This document shows, piece by piece, positions 15,779-24,005 of a stretch of 36,903 nucleotides of DNA (its first letter is position 1; each line of letters begins with the position of its first letter). The DNA is from Roseburia sp. Its GTDB lineage: Bacteria > Bacillota > Clostridia > Lachnospirales > Lachnospiraceae. The stretch is from the NCBI GenBank assembly GCA_023662875.1, contig JAMPIG010000032.1, forward strand, positions 1 to 36,903, written 5' to 3'. The notes under the pieces are model-generated. The model did not search any database. It saw only the letters and a program-made list of their open reading frames with translations, and had not been told where the DNA came from. Both the position numbers and the translations under genes were made by a program.

Positions 15779-16996
15779 TCACTTCCCACAGCAGCTGCGG
15801 ATGCAGTCCTCCAGGATCGAAACCATCTCGTCAATATTTTCCTTTTGGATCACGAGAGGCGGCACAAAGCGGATAATCTGCGGCCCGGCATTGATCAGGA
15901 TCAGACCGTTTTCCAACGCGCGGTTGATGATCCCGTTCACCGGCCGGTCAAACACAAGCCCCTGCATCAGTCCGACGCCCCGCCGCTCCGCAATGCAGCC
16001 GTAACGCTCCGCCAGCTCATCCAGACGCGCCTCCAAATAAGGCGCAGCCTCTCTTACATTCTCTATTATATGATCCCGCTCAAATAAATCAAGCACTTTT
16101 TCCACCGCCGCGCAGGCCAGCGGGTTTCCCCCATAGGTCGTCCCGTGGTCTCCCGCCTTCAGGGAATTTTCCGCAACCCGCTCGGTCATCAGAAACGCCC
16201 CCACCGGCACGCCGCAGCCCAGAGCCTTCGCCGTCGTCATAATATCCGGCTTTACGCCGTACCTCTGCCAGGCGAAGGGATAGCCCGTCCTTCCCATACC
16301 GCACTGAATCTCGTCCAGGATCAACAGGATGTCCCGCTGGTCGCAGATCCTGCGCAGCTCCCTCAGGAAATCCTCCCGGGCCGGCGTAAGCCCGCCCTCC
16401 CCCTGTACCGTCTCCAGAAGAACCGCGCAGGTTTTAGGCGTCAGCTGCTCCCGAACGCTTTCGATATCGTTCAACTCGGCAAAGCGCACCTTCCCGATCA
16501 GGGGCTCGAAGGCCTCCCGGTATTTCGGGTTTCCCGTGACCGCCAGCGCTCCCATGGTTCTCCCGTGAAAGGAATGATTCATGGCGATCAGCTCATGATC
16601 CGTACTGCCGTCCTTTAAAAACGCGTACTTTTTCGCCGCCTTCAGCGCCCCCTCTACCGCCTCCGCCCCGGAGTTGGTAAAAAAGACCCGATCCATGCCG
16701 GAAATCTTCTTCAGCTTCCCCGCCGCCCGGATCGCGGGCACGTTATAATAATAGTTGGAGGTATGGATCACCTTGTCAATCTGCTCCTTCAGGGCGTCGT
16801 TGTACTCCCGGTTTCCGTACCCCAGGGCAAAGACCGCGATCCCCGCGCAGAAATCCAGATATTTCTTCCCGTCCGTGTCATACAGAAAGACTCCCTCTCC
16901 CCGATCCAGGACGATCGGGTAACGGTTATAGGTATGGAGCAGATCCCGCTCCGCCTGCTCGATATAGGCTTCCCTGTTCATGGCTTCCCTGTTCAT
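15779..16996 (-). CDS. argD: Acetylornithine aminotransferase
   Basis: PLP enzyme that converts N-acetylglutamate semialdehyde to N-acetylornithine in arginine synthesis. The 405 residues contain the class III aminotransferase signature: TNSGAEAVEGALKAAKKYA, NHSFHGRTMGALAVTG, LLILDEIQCGMGRTG, and the PLP lysine in TTAKALGCGVPVGAF. The 5' end has an exact 15-base tandem duplication (16967-16996), so the protein begins MNREAMNREAYIEQAE with two possible starts. The first has GGGAG upstream; the second has AGGGAAG created by the duplication. It is the last biosynthetic gene of the arg cluster, 45 bases after argB. Confidence 0.96.
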   Translation of the reverse strand: MNREAMNREAYIEQAERDLLHTYNRYPIVLDRGEGVFLYDTDGKKYLDFCAGIAVFALGYGNREYNDALKEQIDKVIHTSNYYYNVPAIRAAGKLKKISGMDRVFFTNSGAEAVEGALKAAKKYAFLKDGSTDHELIAMNHSFHGRTMGALAVTGNPKYREAFEPLIGKVRFAELNDIESVREQLTPKTCAVLLETVQGEGGLTPAREDFLRELRRICDQRDILLILDEIQCGMGRTGYPFAWQRYGVKPDIMTTAKALGCGVPVGAFLMTERVAENSLKAGDHGTTYGGNPLACAAVEKVLDLFERDHIIENVREAAPYLEARLDELAERYGCIAERRGVGLMQGLVFDRPVNGIINRALENGLILINAGPQIIRFVPPLVIQKENIDEMVSILEDCIRSCCGK

Positions 16997-17041
16997 GGCT
17001 TCTCCCTTCCGCCGCTCTCAGGCGGCTGTCCGTTTCCGGCT

Positions 17042-17959
17042 TTACACGCAGAATTGATCTCTCCGGACGCCCAGGGCCAGGTTGTCGTCGTCCGCGATGA
17101 TCGCCGTTCCGACTCCCTGCCTGGTAAAGATTTCCAGCAGAAGACAGTGAGGCACCCGCCCGTCCAGAATGTGGACGCGGCTCACGCCGTTTTCGATGGC
17201 GGCGGTGCAGTTGTGCAGCTTGGGCAGCATACCGCCTCCCACGAATCCGCCGCTCATCAGCTTTTCCGCCTCCGACACCGTCAGCCGGGAAATAAAGCTG
17301 GACTTGTCGTTTACATCCCTGTAGAGTCCCTCAATATCGGTAAGGAACGCCAGCTTCTCCGCATTCACCGCCCGGGCGATGGCGCAGGCCGCGTCGTCCG
17401 CGTTGATATTGTAGGTCGCAAAGCTGTCATCCATGCCGATGGGGGCCACGATCGGCAGAAAATCCTTTTCCAGCAGATCGTAGAGCACCTTGGGATTGAC
17501 CTCTGTGATCTCCCCCACATAGCCGATATCCTGACCGTCGGCATACTTTTTCTCCACCTTTAAAAGGCCGCCGTCCTTGCCGCTGATCCCCACGGCCTTG
17601 ACACCCAGCTCCTGAACCATGGCCACAAGGCTCTTGTTTACCTTGTTCAAAACCATCTCCGCGATCTCCATGGTCTCCTCGTCGGTGACCCGCAGGCCGT
17701 TGACAAAGGCGGACTCCTTGCCCACCTTTCCCACCCAGCGGCTGATCTCCTTCCCGCCGCCATGCACGATGATCGGCTTAAAGCCCACCAGCTTTAAAAG
17801 CGTTACGTCCTTAATCACATTCCGCTGCAGCTCCTCGTTGCTCATAGCGCTCCCGCCGTATTTCACGACGATGATCTTACGGTTGAACCGCTGAATATAA
17901 GGCAGCGCCTCGATCAGAACCTCCGCCTTTTGAAGTACCTTTTCCATGTCCTTTTCCAT
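17042..17959 (-). CDS. argB: Acetylglutamate kinase
   Basis: Phosphorylates N-acetylglutamate, the second and usually feedback-regulated step of arginine synthesis. The protein has 305 residues from the ATG at 17959. The amino acid kinase fold is clear: [11 protein letters not shown] near the start (phosphate loop), [15 protein letters not shown] (substrate), [20 protein letters not shown] and [20 protein letters not shown] near the C-terminus. The Gly/Lys residues of both loops are present. The start is the least certain part: AGGAGG lies 12 bases before this ATG, a second ATG follows four codons later, and the frame is open back to 18067 without homology. It follows the Nudix gene by about 43 bases. 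Confidence 0.95.
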   Translation of the reverse strand: MEKDMEKVLQKAEVLIEALPYIQRFNRKIIVVKYGGSAMSNEELQRNVIKDVTLLKLVGFKPIIVHGGGKEISRWVGKVGKESAFVNGLRVTDEETMEIAEMVLNKVNKSLVAMVQELGVKAVGISGKDGGLLKVEKKYADGQDIGYVGEITEVNPKVLYDLLEKDFLPIVAPIGMDDSFATYNINADDAACAIARAVNAEKLAFLTDIEGLYRDVNDKSSFISRLTVSEAEKLMSGGFVGGGMLPKLHNCTAAIENGVSRVHILDGRVPHCLLLEIFTRQGVGTAIIADDDNLALGVRRDQFCV

Positions 17960-18002
17960 CTGTTTCTCAATCCTCCTGATGATATCCCGATAAAGATAAG
18001 CT

Positions 18003-18440
18003 TTAGCGATAATGGGGATGATATCCGTCTTTACAGGTACAGAAGCACTCCCCGTATTCCTCCTCAAATACCCTGAGGTATTTCTCCATATGAGGTGCCA
18101 GCCTGCATTCCGGCAGCTTCTCCTTCTCCAGCCAAAAGACGTTCCCCTCGTCTGTCGCTTCCTTCAGCTCACCGGTATATTCTCTTGCTTTATACAGGAA
18201 GACAAAGTATTTATACCCTTCTTCCCCCTCCCAGTAGAAAAAACCGCTGCTCTCCAAATCCGAAATCACAAGTCCCGTTTCCTCCCGGAATTCCCGAATC
18301 GCAGAATCGTATATACTTTCACCGGGCTCCGTTTTCCCGCCGGGAAAAGCAATTCCCGTAAAACGCTTTACTCTGTCTATGACCAACACCCTGCCGTTCT
18401 TCTCCAGCATAATCATATTGGTAAGTACCGTCTCCGCCAT
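18003..18440 (-). CDS. Nudix hydrolase (MutT-like)
   Basis: A 145-residue hydrolase of nucleoside diphosphate-linked compounds. The Nudix box is intact from residue about 36: GGKTEPGE, then REFREETGL, giving the GX5EX7REUXEEXGU pattern with its metal-binding glutamates. MutT-like 8-oxo-dGTP or NTP clean-up is the usual guess, but the box does not reveal the substrate. The start at 18440 is fixed by AGGAGGGG; the open frame further upstream has no homology. It is inserted between argJ and argB in the arginine cluster on the same strand. Confidence 0.9.
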   Translation of the reverse strand: MAETVLTNMIMLEKNGRVLVIDRVKRFTGIAFPGGKTEPGESIYDSAIREFREETGLVISDLESSGFFYWEGEEGYKYFVFLYKAREYTGELKEATDEGNVFWLEKEKLPECRLAPHMEKYLRVFEEEYGECFCTCKDGYHPHYR

Positions 18441-18617
18441 CTGTATCCCCTCCTGTCCCGGATTATCTGTAGTCAAAAATCTGCTGCAAGCGCAATAAGT
18501 CCAAGAACCGCTATGGTATTGACCCTCGCGGAAATCAATAATCCATGATTGCGTTGCAATCACGGTATGGAGGGCCATTCGGTCATTTCCTGTCCTGAGC
18601 AGGGACATTATGCCCTG

Positions 18618-19841
18618 TCAGCTGCGATAATCGGCATTAATTTTCACATAATCATAGCTTAAATCGCAGCCCCAGGCAGCAGCCTCCCCGTCCCCCATAT
18701 GCATATCCACCAGGACGCATACCTCAGGCTCGGAGAGAATCTTCGTCGCCTCCTCCTCGCTGTAATCGCAGGCTGTGCCGTTTCCGTATATATGGATTTC
18801 ACCGCTTTTGCCCCGGAAGTACAGATCCACATTTTCCGGATCAAACTGCGCGCCCGAATATCCCAGCGCACAGAGGATTCTGCCCCAGTTGGCGTCATGT
18901 CCGAAGATGGCCGCCTTGGTCAGGGAAGAACAAATGACGGATTTTGCCAGCGTTCTGGCATCCGCTTTGGAGGCAGCTCCGACCACCTTCGTTTCAAACA
19001 GGGCTGTGGCGCCCTCCCCGTCTCCCGCCATCTTTCTTGCCAGATAGACCGTAACCTCGTGCAGGGCGGCGCAGAAGGCGTCGTAGTCCTCCCCCTCCCC
19101 GGTAATCTCCTCGTTCTCCGCCAGTCCGTTAGCCAGAATCAGAAGCGTATCGTTGGTCGAGGTATCCCCGTCCACCGAAATCATATTAAAGGAATCCACC
19201 ACATCCTCCCGCAGAGCCTTTGCCAGCATTTCCCGGGAGATACGGATGTCCGTGGTGAGAAAGCCCAGCATGGTACACATGTTAGGGTGAATCATGCCCG
19301 AGCCCTTACACATTCCCCCCAGCGTCACCGTCTTTCCGCCGATCTGCGTCTGTACGGCGATCTCTTTCTGTACCGTGTCCGTCGTCATGATCGCCCGGGC
19401 CGCGTCCGTCCCTGCCTCCAGGGTATCGCTCTTCGCCGCCGCCAGCTTCCGGATTCCCTCCCGGATCCGATCCATGGGAAGCTGCATCCCGATGACGCCG
19501 GTGGAGCAGACCAGCACCGCCTCCGACGGGATCCCCAACAGCTCTCCCGCAAGCCCGGCCTCCGCCTCGCAGCTCTCCAGCCCCTGCTGCCCGGTGCAGG
19601 CGTTCGCCACGCCGGAATTCACGACGACAGCCTGAGCAAAAGGAGACACCTCCACGATTTGTTTATCCCAGAGAACCGGTGCCGCCTTTACAACATTCGA
19701 GGTAAAGACGCCCGCCGCCCGGCAGGGTGTCCGGCTGTAAATCAGAGCCATATCCTTCCTGTCCTGATATTTTACTCCGGCCTCCACGCCTGCCGCCTCA
19801 AAGCCCCTTGCCGCCGTCACGCCGCCGTCGATTCTGTTCAT
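18618..19841 (-). CDS. argJ: Bifunctional glutamate N-acetyltransferase/amino-acid acetyltransferase
   Basis: Recycles the acetyl group from N-acetylornithine to glutamate and can also use acetyl-CoA, closing the cyclic arginine pathway. The 407 residues contain the autocleavage site in KGSGMIHPNMCTMLGFLTTD, with cleavage expected before Thr190; the residue before it is Cys189 where Ala is more usual. Other family blocks are present: SRTPCRAAGVFTSNVVKAAP, VLVCSTGVIGMQLPMDRI, ISVDGDTSTNDT and DANWGRILCALGYSG. AGGAGG lies seven bases before the ATG. With ArgJ present no separate argA is needed. A 16-bp tandem repeat lies just upstream. Confidence 0.96.
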   Translation of the reverse strand: MNRIDGGVTAARGFEAAGVEAGVKYQDRKDMALIYSRTPCRAAGVFTSNVVKAAPVLWDKQIVEVSPFAQAVVVNSGVANACTGQQGLESCEAEAGLAGELLGIPSEAVLVCSTGVIGMQLPMDRIREGIRKLAAAKSDTLEAGTDAARAIMTTDTVQKEIAVQTQIGGKTVTLGGMCKGSGMIHPNMCTMLGFLTTDIRISREMLAKALREDVVDSFNMISVDGDTSTNDTLLILANGLAENEEITGEGEDYDAFCAALHEVTVYLARKMAGDGEGATALFETKVVGAASKADARTLAKSVICSSLTKAAIFGHDANWGRILCALGYSGAQFDPENVDLYFRGKSGEIHIYGNGTACDYSEEEATKILSEPEVCVLVDMHMGDGEAAAWGCDLSYDYVKINADYRS

Positions 19842-19936
19842 TTGGAATCCTCCTGTCTCGCGCTTTACCGCTCCCGTTTCGATCTTTTTTGTTTCGTATT
19901 TTTTGCGATATTGTCTTGTCGTTCTGAATTTATTGC

Positions 19937-20048
19937 TGCATTGTTGTTTTCCGCGCTGTTGTTTTGTCGTACTGTTGTTTTGCTGTATTGTGGCTCTGCC
20001 GCATTGTGGCTCTGCCGTACTGTTGTTTTGCTGTATTGTTGCTCTGCC
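19937..20048. repeat. 16-bp minisatellite, about seven units, between the GNAT gene and argJ
   Basis: Six consecutive 16-base units run without gaps from 19953 to 20048 (for example GTACTGTTGTTTTGCT and GTATTGTTGCTCTGCC), with a degenerate unit before them at 19937. Units at 19969 and 20017 are identical and others differ by one to five bases. The strand is T/G-rich on plus. It is not in a convincing gene and lies in the arg operon transcript between the GNAT gene stop and argJ. Confidence 0.95.
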
Positions 20049-20081
20049 GTATCAGTTGTTATCTTCTCCGCCGGAATCTTC

Positions 20082-20549
20082 TCATCCTTGATTAAAGGCC
20101 GTTATATTCGCCTCGTTTAAGGTAAAATCGTAATAATTCAAGTCCTCCCGCCTCGTCCAGCCGATCTGCTTCCAGAAAGCGTTGCCGATATCGTTTTTCG
20201 TAAAGGCAATCAGGCTGACCTTGTTGATCTTTTCCTCCCGCAGGGCGTTCATGCAGTACACTACCATAGCCCTTCCGATGCCAAGCCTCCTGCAGTCCTC
20301 TCTCACGCAGACATGGTACAGACAGCCCCTTCTCCCGTCGTGCCCGCAGAGAATACCGCCGACCACAGCGCCGTCCTCCGCCACCGCCACCACACTGGTT
20401 CCGGGATTCCGGGTCAGAAACCGCTCTACCCCCTCCCTGGAATCATCCAGGCTGCGGATACCGAAGCCCCGGATGGTCATCCAGAGGGCCCGCAGTCCGT
20501 CATAATCCTCCGGCGTCATCGCCCGGATTGTAAATCCTTCTTTCTTCAT
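20082..20549 (-). CDS. GNAT family N-acetyltransferase in the arginine operon
   Basis: A 155-residue acetyl-CoA-dependent acetyltransferase. The GNAT fold is clear: an N-terminal strand and helix (FTIRAMTPEDYDGLRALW), motif A with the acetyl-CoA loop (HVCVREDCRRLGIGRAMV), and motif B (GNAFWKQIGWTRREDL). It lies between argC and argJ. The arg pathway already has ArgJ for acetylation, so this may acetylate another amine or act as an auxiliary N-acetylglutamate synthase; the sequence does not decide. I set the start at the ATG in MKKEGFTIRAM. The frame stays open 109 codons further upstream, but that stretch is a 29-bp minisatellite whose period is not a multiple of three, so I do not count it as protein. 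No strong ribosome binding site directly precedes the start. Confidence 0.85.
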   Translation of the reverse strand: MKKEGFTIRAMTPEDYDGLRALWMTIRGFGIRSLDDSREGVERFLTRNPGTSVVAVAEDGAVVGGILCGHDGRRGCLYHVCVREDCRRLGIGRAMVVYCMNALREEKINKVSLIAFTKNDIGNAFWKQIGWTRREDLNYYDFTLNEANITAFNQG

Positions 20550-20583
20550 CTTCCGATTTCTTTCCTTTCGTTTCCGCCTTTTT

Positions 20584-20840
20584 GGTTTCTGTTCCTTCGC
20601 CTCCAGCCCTTCGGTTTCCGTGCCTTTGCTTTCGATTCTTCGGTTTCTGTTCTTCTCCTCCAGCCCTTCAGTTTCCGTTCTTCCGCTTCCGACCCTCTGG
20701 CTTCTATTCTTCGCCTCCGCCCTTCGGTTTCTGTTCCTTTGCCTCCGGTTCTTCGGCTTCCGTTCCTTCGCTTTCGATTCTTCGGTTTCTGTTCCCTCAC
20801 CTCCGGCCCTTCGGTTCCCGTTCTTTCGCCTTTGGTTTCC
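20584..20840. repeat. 29-bp degenerate minisatellite upstream of the GNAT gene
   Basis: About nine units begin with GGTTTCTG or similar at 20584, 20613, 20642, 20670, 20699, 20726, 20755, 20784 and 20813, mostly 29 bases apart, with a partial unit at 20834. Two unit types alternate in part, one ending CTCCAGCCCTTC and one ending TTTCGATTCTTC, suggesting expansion as 58-base dimers. On the minus strand, which is the mRNA strand, the array is purine-rich and full of GAAGG and GGAGG-like tracts. Confidence 0.93.
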
Positions 20841-20924
20841 CGGTTTTCTCTTTTCCTTTCGGCTTTTCGCTCCCATCCGTCCGTGGCTTCTTGCGGTATC
20901 TGAGCCCCTGCCTTGCGCCTCCCG

Positions 20925-21983
20925 TCACGGGAAACAGGGAACCAGCTCCAGCCCTTCGCTCTCCGGCAGCCCGAACAGCAGATTCATATTCTGCACCGCC
21001 TGCCCGGCCGCCCCCTTTACCAGATTATCCAAGGCCCCCATCAGCACGGCCCGTCCGGTTCTCTCGTCCAGGACAAAGCCGATATCCACATAATTGCTGC
21101 CCTCCACCCACTTTGTCTCCGGACAGACGCCGTCCTCCAGCAGGCGGATAAACTTCTCGTTCCCGTAATATTTTTCGTAAGCCGCCCGGATCTCCCCCGC
21201 AGAGGGCAGAGCGCCGTCCTTTCCGGGCCGCAGGGACGCGTACTCCGTTACGAGGATTCCCCGGTTCATGGGAACCAGATGCGGCGTAAAGCTCACCGTC
21301 GCCTTACCGTTCGCGGCATACCCCAGCTGCTCCTCGATCTCAGGCGTATGCCGGTGAGCCGCCACGCCGTAAGCCTTGATATTCTCGTTGACCTCGCAGA
21401 ACAAATTGGGCAGCTTCGTCCCTCTCCCCGCGCCGGAGGTTCCCGACTTGGCGTCTATAATCAGCGTATTTTCGTCGATCAGCCCCTCCTTCACCAGCGG
21501 GTAGGCTGTCAAAATCGAACAGGTCGTATAACAACCGGGATTTGCCACAAGCCTGGTTCGGTCTGTGATCTTCCCCCTGTTGATCTCGCAAAGCCCGTAC
21601 ACCGCCTCCTCGATAAACTGCGGCGATTGATGCCGGATTCCGTACCACTTCTCGTAGACCGCCACATCCTTGATCCGATAGTCCGCGGACAAATCCACAA
21701 TCTTTACCCTCGACAGAATCTCCTCACTGAGGAGCCCGGCCAGGTATCCCTGAGGCGTCGCCGTAAAAATGACGTCCACCTGCTCCGCCAGCTCCTCCAG
21801 TCGATCATCCCCGCAGACATTCTCCACAATCCGGAAAAAATTTCGGTAAACCTCGCTGTATCTTTTGTCAATATAGCTTTTGGATCCGTACCAGAGAATC
21901 TGCGCGTCCGGATGATTCTGCAGAATTCTGACCAGCTCTCCCCCCGCGTATCCCGTAGCTCCGATAATACCGACCTTAACCAT
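20925..21983 (-). CDS. argC: N-acetyl-gamma-glutamyl-phosphate reductase
   Basis: NADPH-dependent reductase for the third arginine step. The 352 residues start MVKVGIIGATGYAGGELVRI with the Rossmann GxxGxxG motif; the active-site Cys lies in LVANPGCYTTCSILTAYPLV, and AYGVAAHRHTPEIEEQL, FTPHLVPMNRGI and KWVEGSNYVDIG complete the family pattern. The ATG at 21983 is about 13 bases from GGAGGG, slightly long. An upstream in-frame ATG (22013) would put the ribosome binding site inside the gene and is less likely. It is the first gene of the arg cluster, behind a strong promoter and ARG-box-like sites. Confidence 0.95.
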   Translation of the reverse strand: MVKVGIIGATGYAGGELVRILQNHPDAQILWYGSKSYIDKRYSEVYRNFFRIVENVCGDDRLEELAEQVDVIFTATPQGYLAGLLSEEILSRVKIVDLSADYRIKDVAVYEKWYGIRHQSPQFIEEAVYGLCEINRGKITDRTRLVANPGCYTTCSILTAYPLVKEGLIDENTLIIDAKSGTSGAGRGTKLPNLFCEVNENIKAYGVAAHRHTPEIEEQLGYAANGKATVSFTPHLVPMNRGILVTEYASLRPGKDGALPSAGEIRAAYEKYYGNEKFIRLLEDGVCPETKWVEGSNYVDIGFVLDERTGRAVLMGALDNLVKGAAGQAVQNMNLLFGLPESEGLELVPCFP

Positions 21984-22076
21984 GATAATTCCCGTGCCCT
22001 CCTTCGGCTGCATCGATTTCAGGCAATTCCTTCCAACAATAGAATTTATGCTTCACCGAAATCCTGCTCCCTGTAA

Positions 22077-22104
22077 TCATACCACGTTTTTCATAAATGT
22101 CTAC
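22077..22104 (-). promoter_or_regulatory. Putative argC operon promoter
   Basis: On the minus strand TAGACA (22099-22104), a 16-base spacer and TATGAT (22077-22082), about 95 bases before argC. Each hexamer has one mismatch to consensus. ARG-box-like sites lie just upstream. Confidence 0.6.
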
Positions 22105-22129
22105 TACTTTTTTATCTTTATGCAAATTT

Positions 22130-22366
22130 TTACATATTTGACGCATAAAAATACATCCTCTCGAGAAATGCAGCGAAAAGATGTATTTTTATGAATTTCT
22201 CTTCCAACACAGCCTTCCCGGCCGCTTCTGATTTTGTGTACGCCGAATCAAGCCAAGCCGCGACAGAATAGCCTGACTCTTTCAAGGAGCGGTATTGACA
22301 CAGCGTCAGGTAATATAGCTGAAAACCGGGCAAGTCCGCGAAAAACAGATTGACTGTCCGGGTCAT
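22130..22366 (-). CDS. Small hypothetical protein, translationally coupled
   Basis: A 78-residue frame that starts in an ATGA overlap with the stop of the exported protein gene, with GGAG about ten bases before the ATG, so coupled translation is likely. The product is rich in aromatic and hydrophobic residues (NLFFADLPGFQLYYL, HLFAAFLERMYFYA) with no clear signal peptide. I do not recognise it. Its 3' end carries the argC operator inverted repeat, so the last codons may be constrained by that DNA site. Confidence 0.45.
   Translation of the reverse strand: MTRTVNLFFADLPGFQLYYLTLCQYRSLKESGYSVAAWLDSAYTKSEAAGKAVLEEKFIKIHLFAAFLERMYFYASNM
22144..22193. promoter_or_regulatory. Paired ARG-box-like operator (perfect 14-bp inverted repeat)
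   Basis: CATAAAAATACATC at 22144-22157 is repeated perfectly inverted as GATGTATTTTTATG at 22180-22193. Each arm, with flanks, resembles an ArgR box (TGNATWWWWATNCA) with one mismatch, and further weaker matches lie at about 22112-22136. The sites are 40 to 110 bases upstream of the argC promoter, which suits arginine-dependent repression by ArgR. The structure also overlaps the last codons of the small upstream ORF. Without a U-tract a terminator is unlikely. Confidence 0.6.
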
Positions 22367-23895
22367 TCTCTGACAATCTCCAGCTTCAGGGGTTCCTCCG
22401 GCCTGGAATAACCTGCCAGACCTCCCACAGGATATATTTCGCTGGTTTCGTTCCGTCCCCGCTCCCGGGAGCCGCTGTGTTCATACATCCCCAGATACGT
22501 CATGCCCTCCCGCCGAAAGACCCCCACCCAGGCGTCCACGCCCTGCCAGGTGTCAAAGGCCGCCAGCACAAGCCTTTCGCCGTCAAAATCACAGCAATAT
22601 TCATTGGGAAACAGCGACCCGTATTCCTCGCTGCTCTCCCGGGAAACCCCCGGAAAATTTCCCCTGCAGAATATCGAAAACAGGCCGTCCTTCTCCGTCA
22701 GGAAGAGAAAGCTGCCGCTTCCCTGCGCGTTCCTCTCCCAGGCCAGCAGCAGGCCGCCCTCCAGCAGCCGCATTCCGCCCCAGCCCCAGCTTTCCGTTGC
22801 ACGGGCTCCGGTTCGTTCCGCTAAGGGAATCTGCTGCGACAGCCGCAGCTCCTCCCCCTCTTTCCTCAGGATATACAGGCTCTCCTTACCGTCCTGCGCG
22901 CCCACCAGATACAACTGTCCCGCCGTCTCGTCCCAAGCCAGATCCACCAGCTCGACTCCGTCGCTCTCCGCCTCCCAAACCCTGCGGCTTTGCCCGATAT
23001 CCAGAGTAATCTCAGCGTCCACCGCTACTCCGCTGTACCTTCCCCGGGCCTCCGGCTGATCCGTATAGGGGATATAAAAAACGCCCCAGCCGCCCTCCGC
23101 CTTCTCCGTCGCGGAGAAACCGTAACAAAGGTAAAGCCCCCTGTCCCCGAAGGCCCCGTCCAGAGTGCGGAAGAATTCCTTCTCCGCCGTCCGATCCGTT
23201 TCTTCCTCCGCCATGTCCCGGCTGCCCGTCTCATTTTCTGCCTCGTCTTCATCCATAATCAGCCGACTGCTCACCTCCAGACAGTTTCCGCCCTCGTCCT
23301 TTGTGATCGTTATCATAACCCGATCCCTCTCCGATACCGGCAGCCCCACCTGTCCGGCCAGACTGTCCGCACCGGTCGCCGACTCATAATAATACCCCCA
23401 GAACAGATTTCTCCGCTCACTCTCCACCGTCAGATAAAAGGGATAATAATCGTAATAGTCCGCCAGCCGAATCTCCTCCGAACGGGTTTCCCCCGGTGCC
23501 ACACGGGAAGCCGCAGCCTTCACCATCGCGGAAAAATAGACCTCGTCCAGATCGACTCCGCCCGGGCTGGAGCTAGATGTCCCCCAGCCGCCCACGCCCA
23601 TCCAGTCCACTCCTTCCCGCTGCCTCTGCTCCCAGGGCTCGCCCTCCGAGGAGAAGGAAAAGGCGCTCTCCGTCTCACCGCTGCCCGTCAGATACACCGT
23701 GTCCCAAAGCAGCTTCCTGCTCCACTGAACCCCGTATTCCAGCCGGATCCCACTTGCCTCCCCCGGATCGCCGAACAGCGAAATCTCCGTAATCTGAACC
23801 GCCTCCTTCTCCCGGTCGATGCAAACCGCCAGAGCCGGTATACTACAAAGGGCCGCCAGGAAACAGACCGCCGCCAGAATTGCACTCTTCTTCAT
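22363..23895 (-). CDS. Exported protein of unknown function, propeller-like C-terminal half
   Basis: A 510-residue protein with an N-terminal signal sequence (MKKSAILAAVCFLAALCSIP ending near ALAV). The region to about 210 reads as beta-rich. The C-terminal half (about 300-505) has repeated short motifs typical of propeller or WD-like strands, such as VDLAWDETAGQLYLVGAQDG, GGLLLAWERN, GSFLFLTEKDGLFSIF and ERLVLAAFDT. No catalytic motif is visible. I chose the ATG at 23895 with AGAGGA before it; an ATG four codons earlier is possible. It follows the ABC ATPase gene by about 110 bases and is probably part of the GntR/ABC operon. The role is unknown. Confidence 0.75.
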   Translation of the reverse strand: MKKSAILAAVCFLAALCSIPALAVCIDREKEAVQITEISLFGDPGEASGIRLEYGVQWSRKLLWDTVYLTGSGETESAFSFSSEGEPWEQRQREGVDWMGVGGWGTSSSSPGGVDLDEVYFSAMVKAAASRVAPGETRSEEIRLADYYDYYPFYLTVESERRNLFWGYYYESATGADSLAGQVGLPVSERDRVMITITKDEGGNCLEVSSRLIMDEDEAENETGSRDMAEEETDRTAEKEFFRTLDGAFGDRGLYLCYGFSATEKAEGGWGVFYIPYTDQPEARGRYSGVAVDAEITLDIGQSRRVWEAESDGVELVDLAWDETAGQLYLVGAQDGKESLYILRKEGEELRLSQQIPLAERTGARATESWGWGGMRLLEGGLLLAWERNAQGSGSFLFLTEKDGLFSIFCRGNFPGVSRESSEEYGSLFPNEYCCDFDGERLVLAAFDTWQGVDAWVGVFRREGMTYLGMYEHSGSRERGRNETSEIYPVGGLAGYSRPEEPLKLEIVRE

Positions 23896-24005
23896 ATTTC
23901 CTCTCATTCCGCCGCTTCTGCGGCATAATCCTTTATCAACTTTTGCGTTTGTTTATCTTGGCCTCATTCCGCCCCCGGCCGACAGGGACCTCTCTCCCCG
24001 CCCGT

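Noticed and set aside
18546-18562. Small hairpin TGATTGC-GTT-GCAATCA between argJ and the Nudix gene
   Set aside because: Perfect seven-base stem but no U-tract and no repeat elsewhere in the window; too little to call a terminator or attenuator.
19953-20048. CRISPR-like array
   Set aside because: The 16-base units are contiguous with no unique spacers, so this is a minisatellite.
20550-20876. N-terminal 109-residue extension of the GNAT protein
   Set aside because: It is the translation of a 29-bp tandem repeat whose period breaks the reading frame; relatives of the family start at the GNAT domain.
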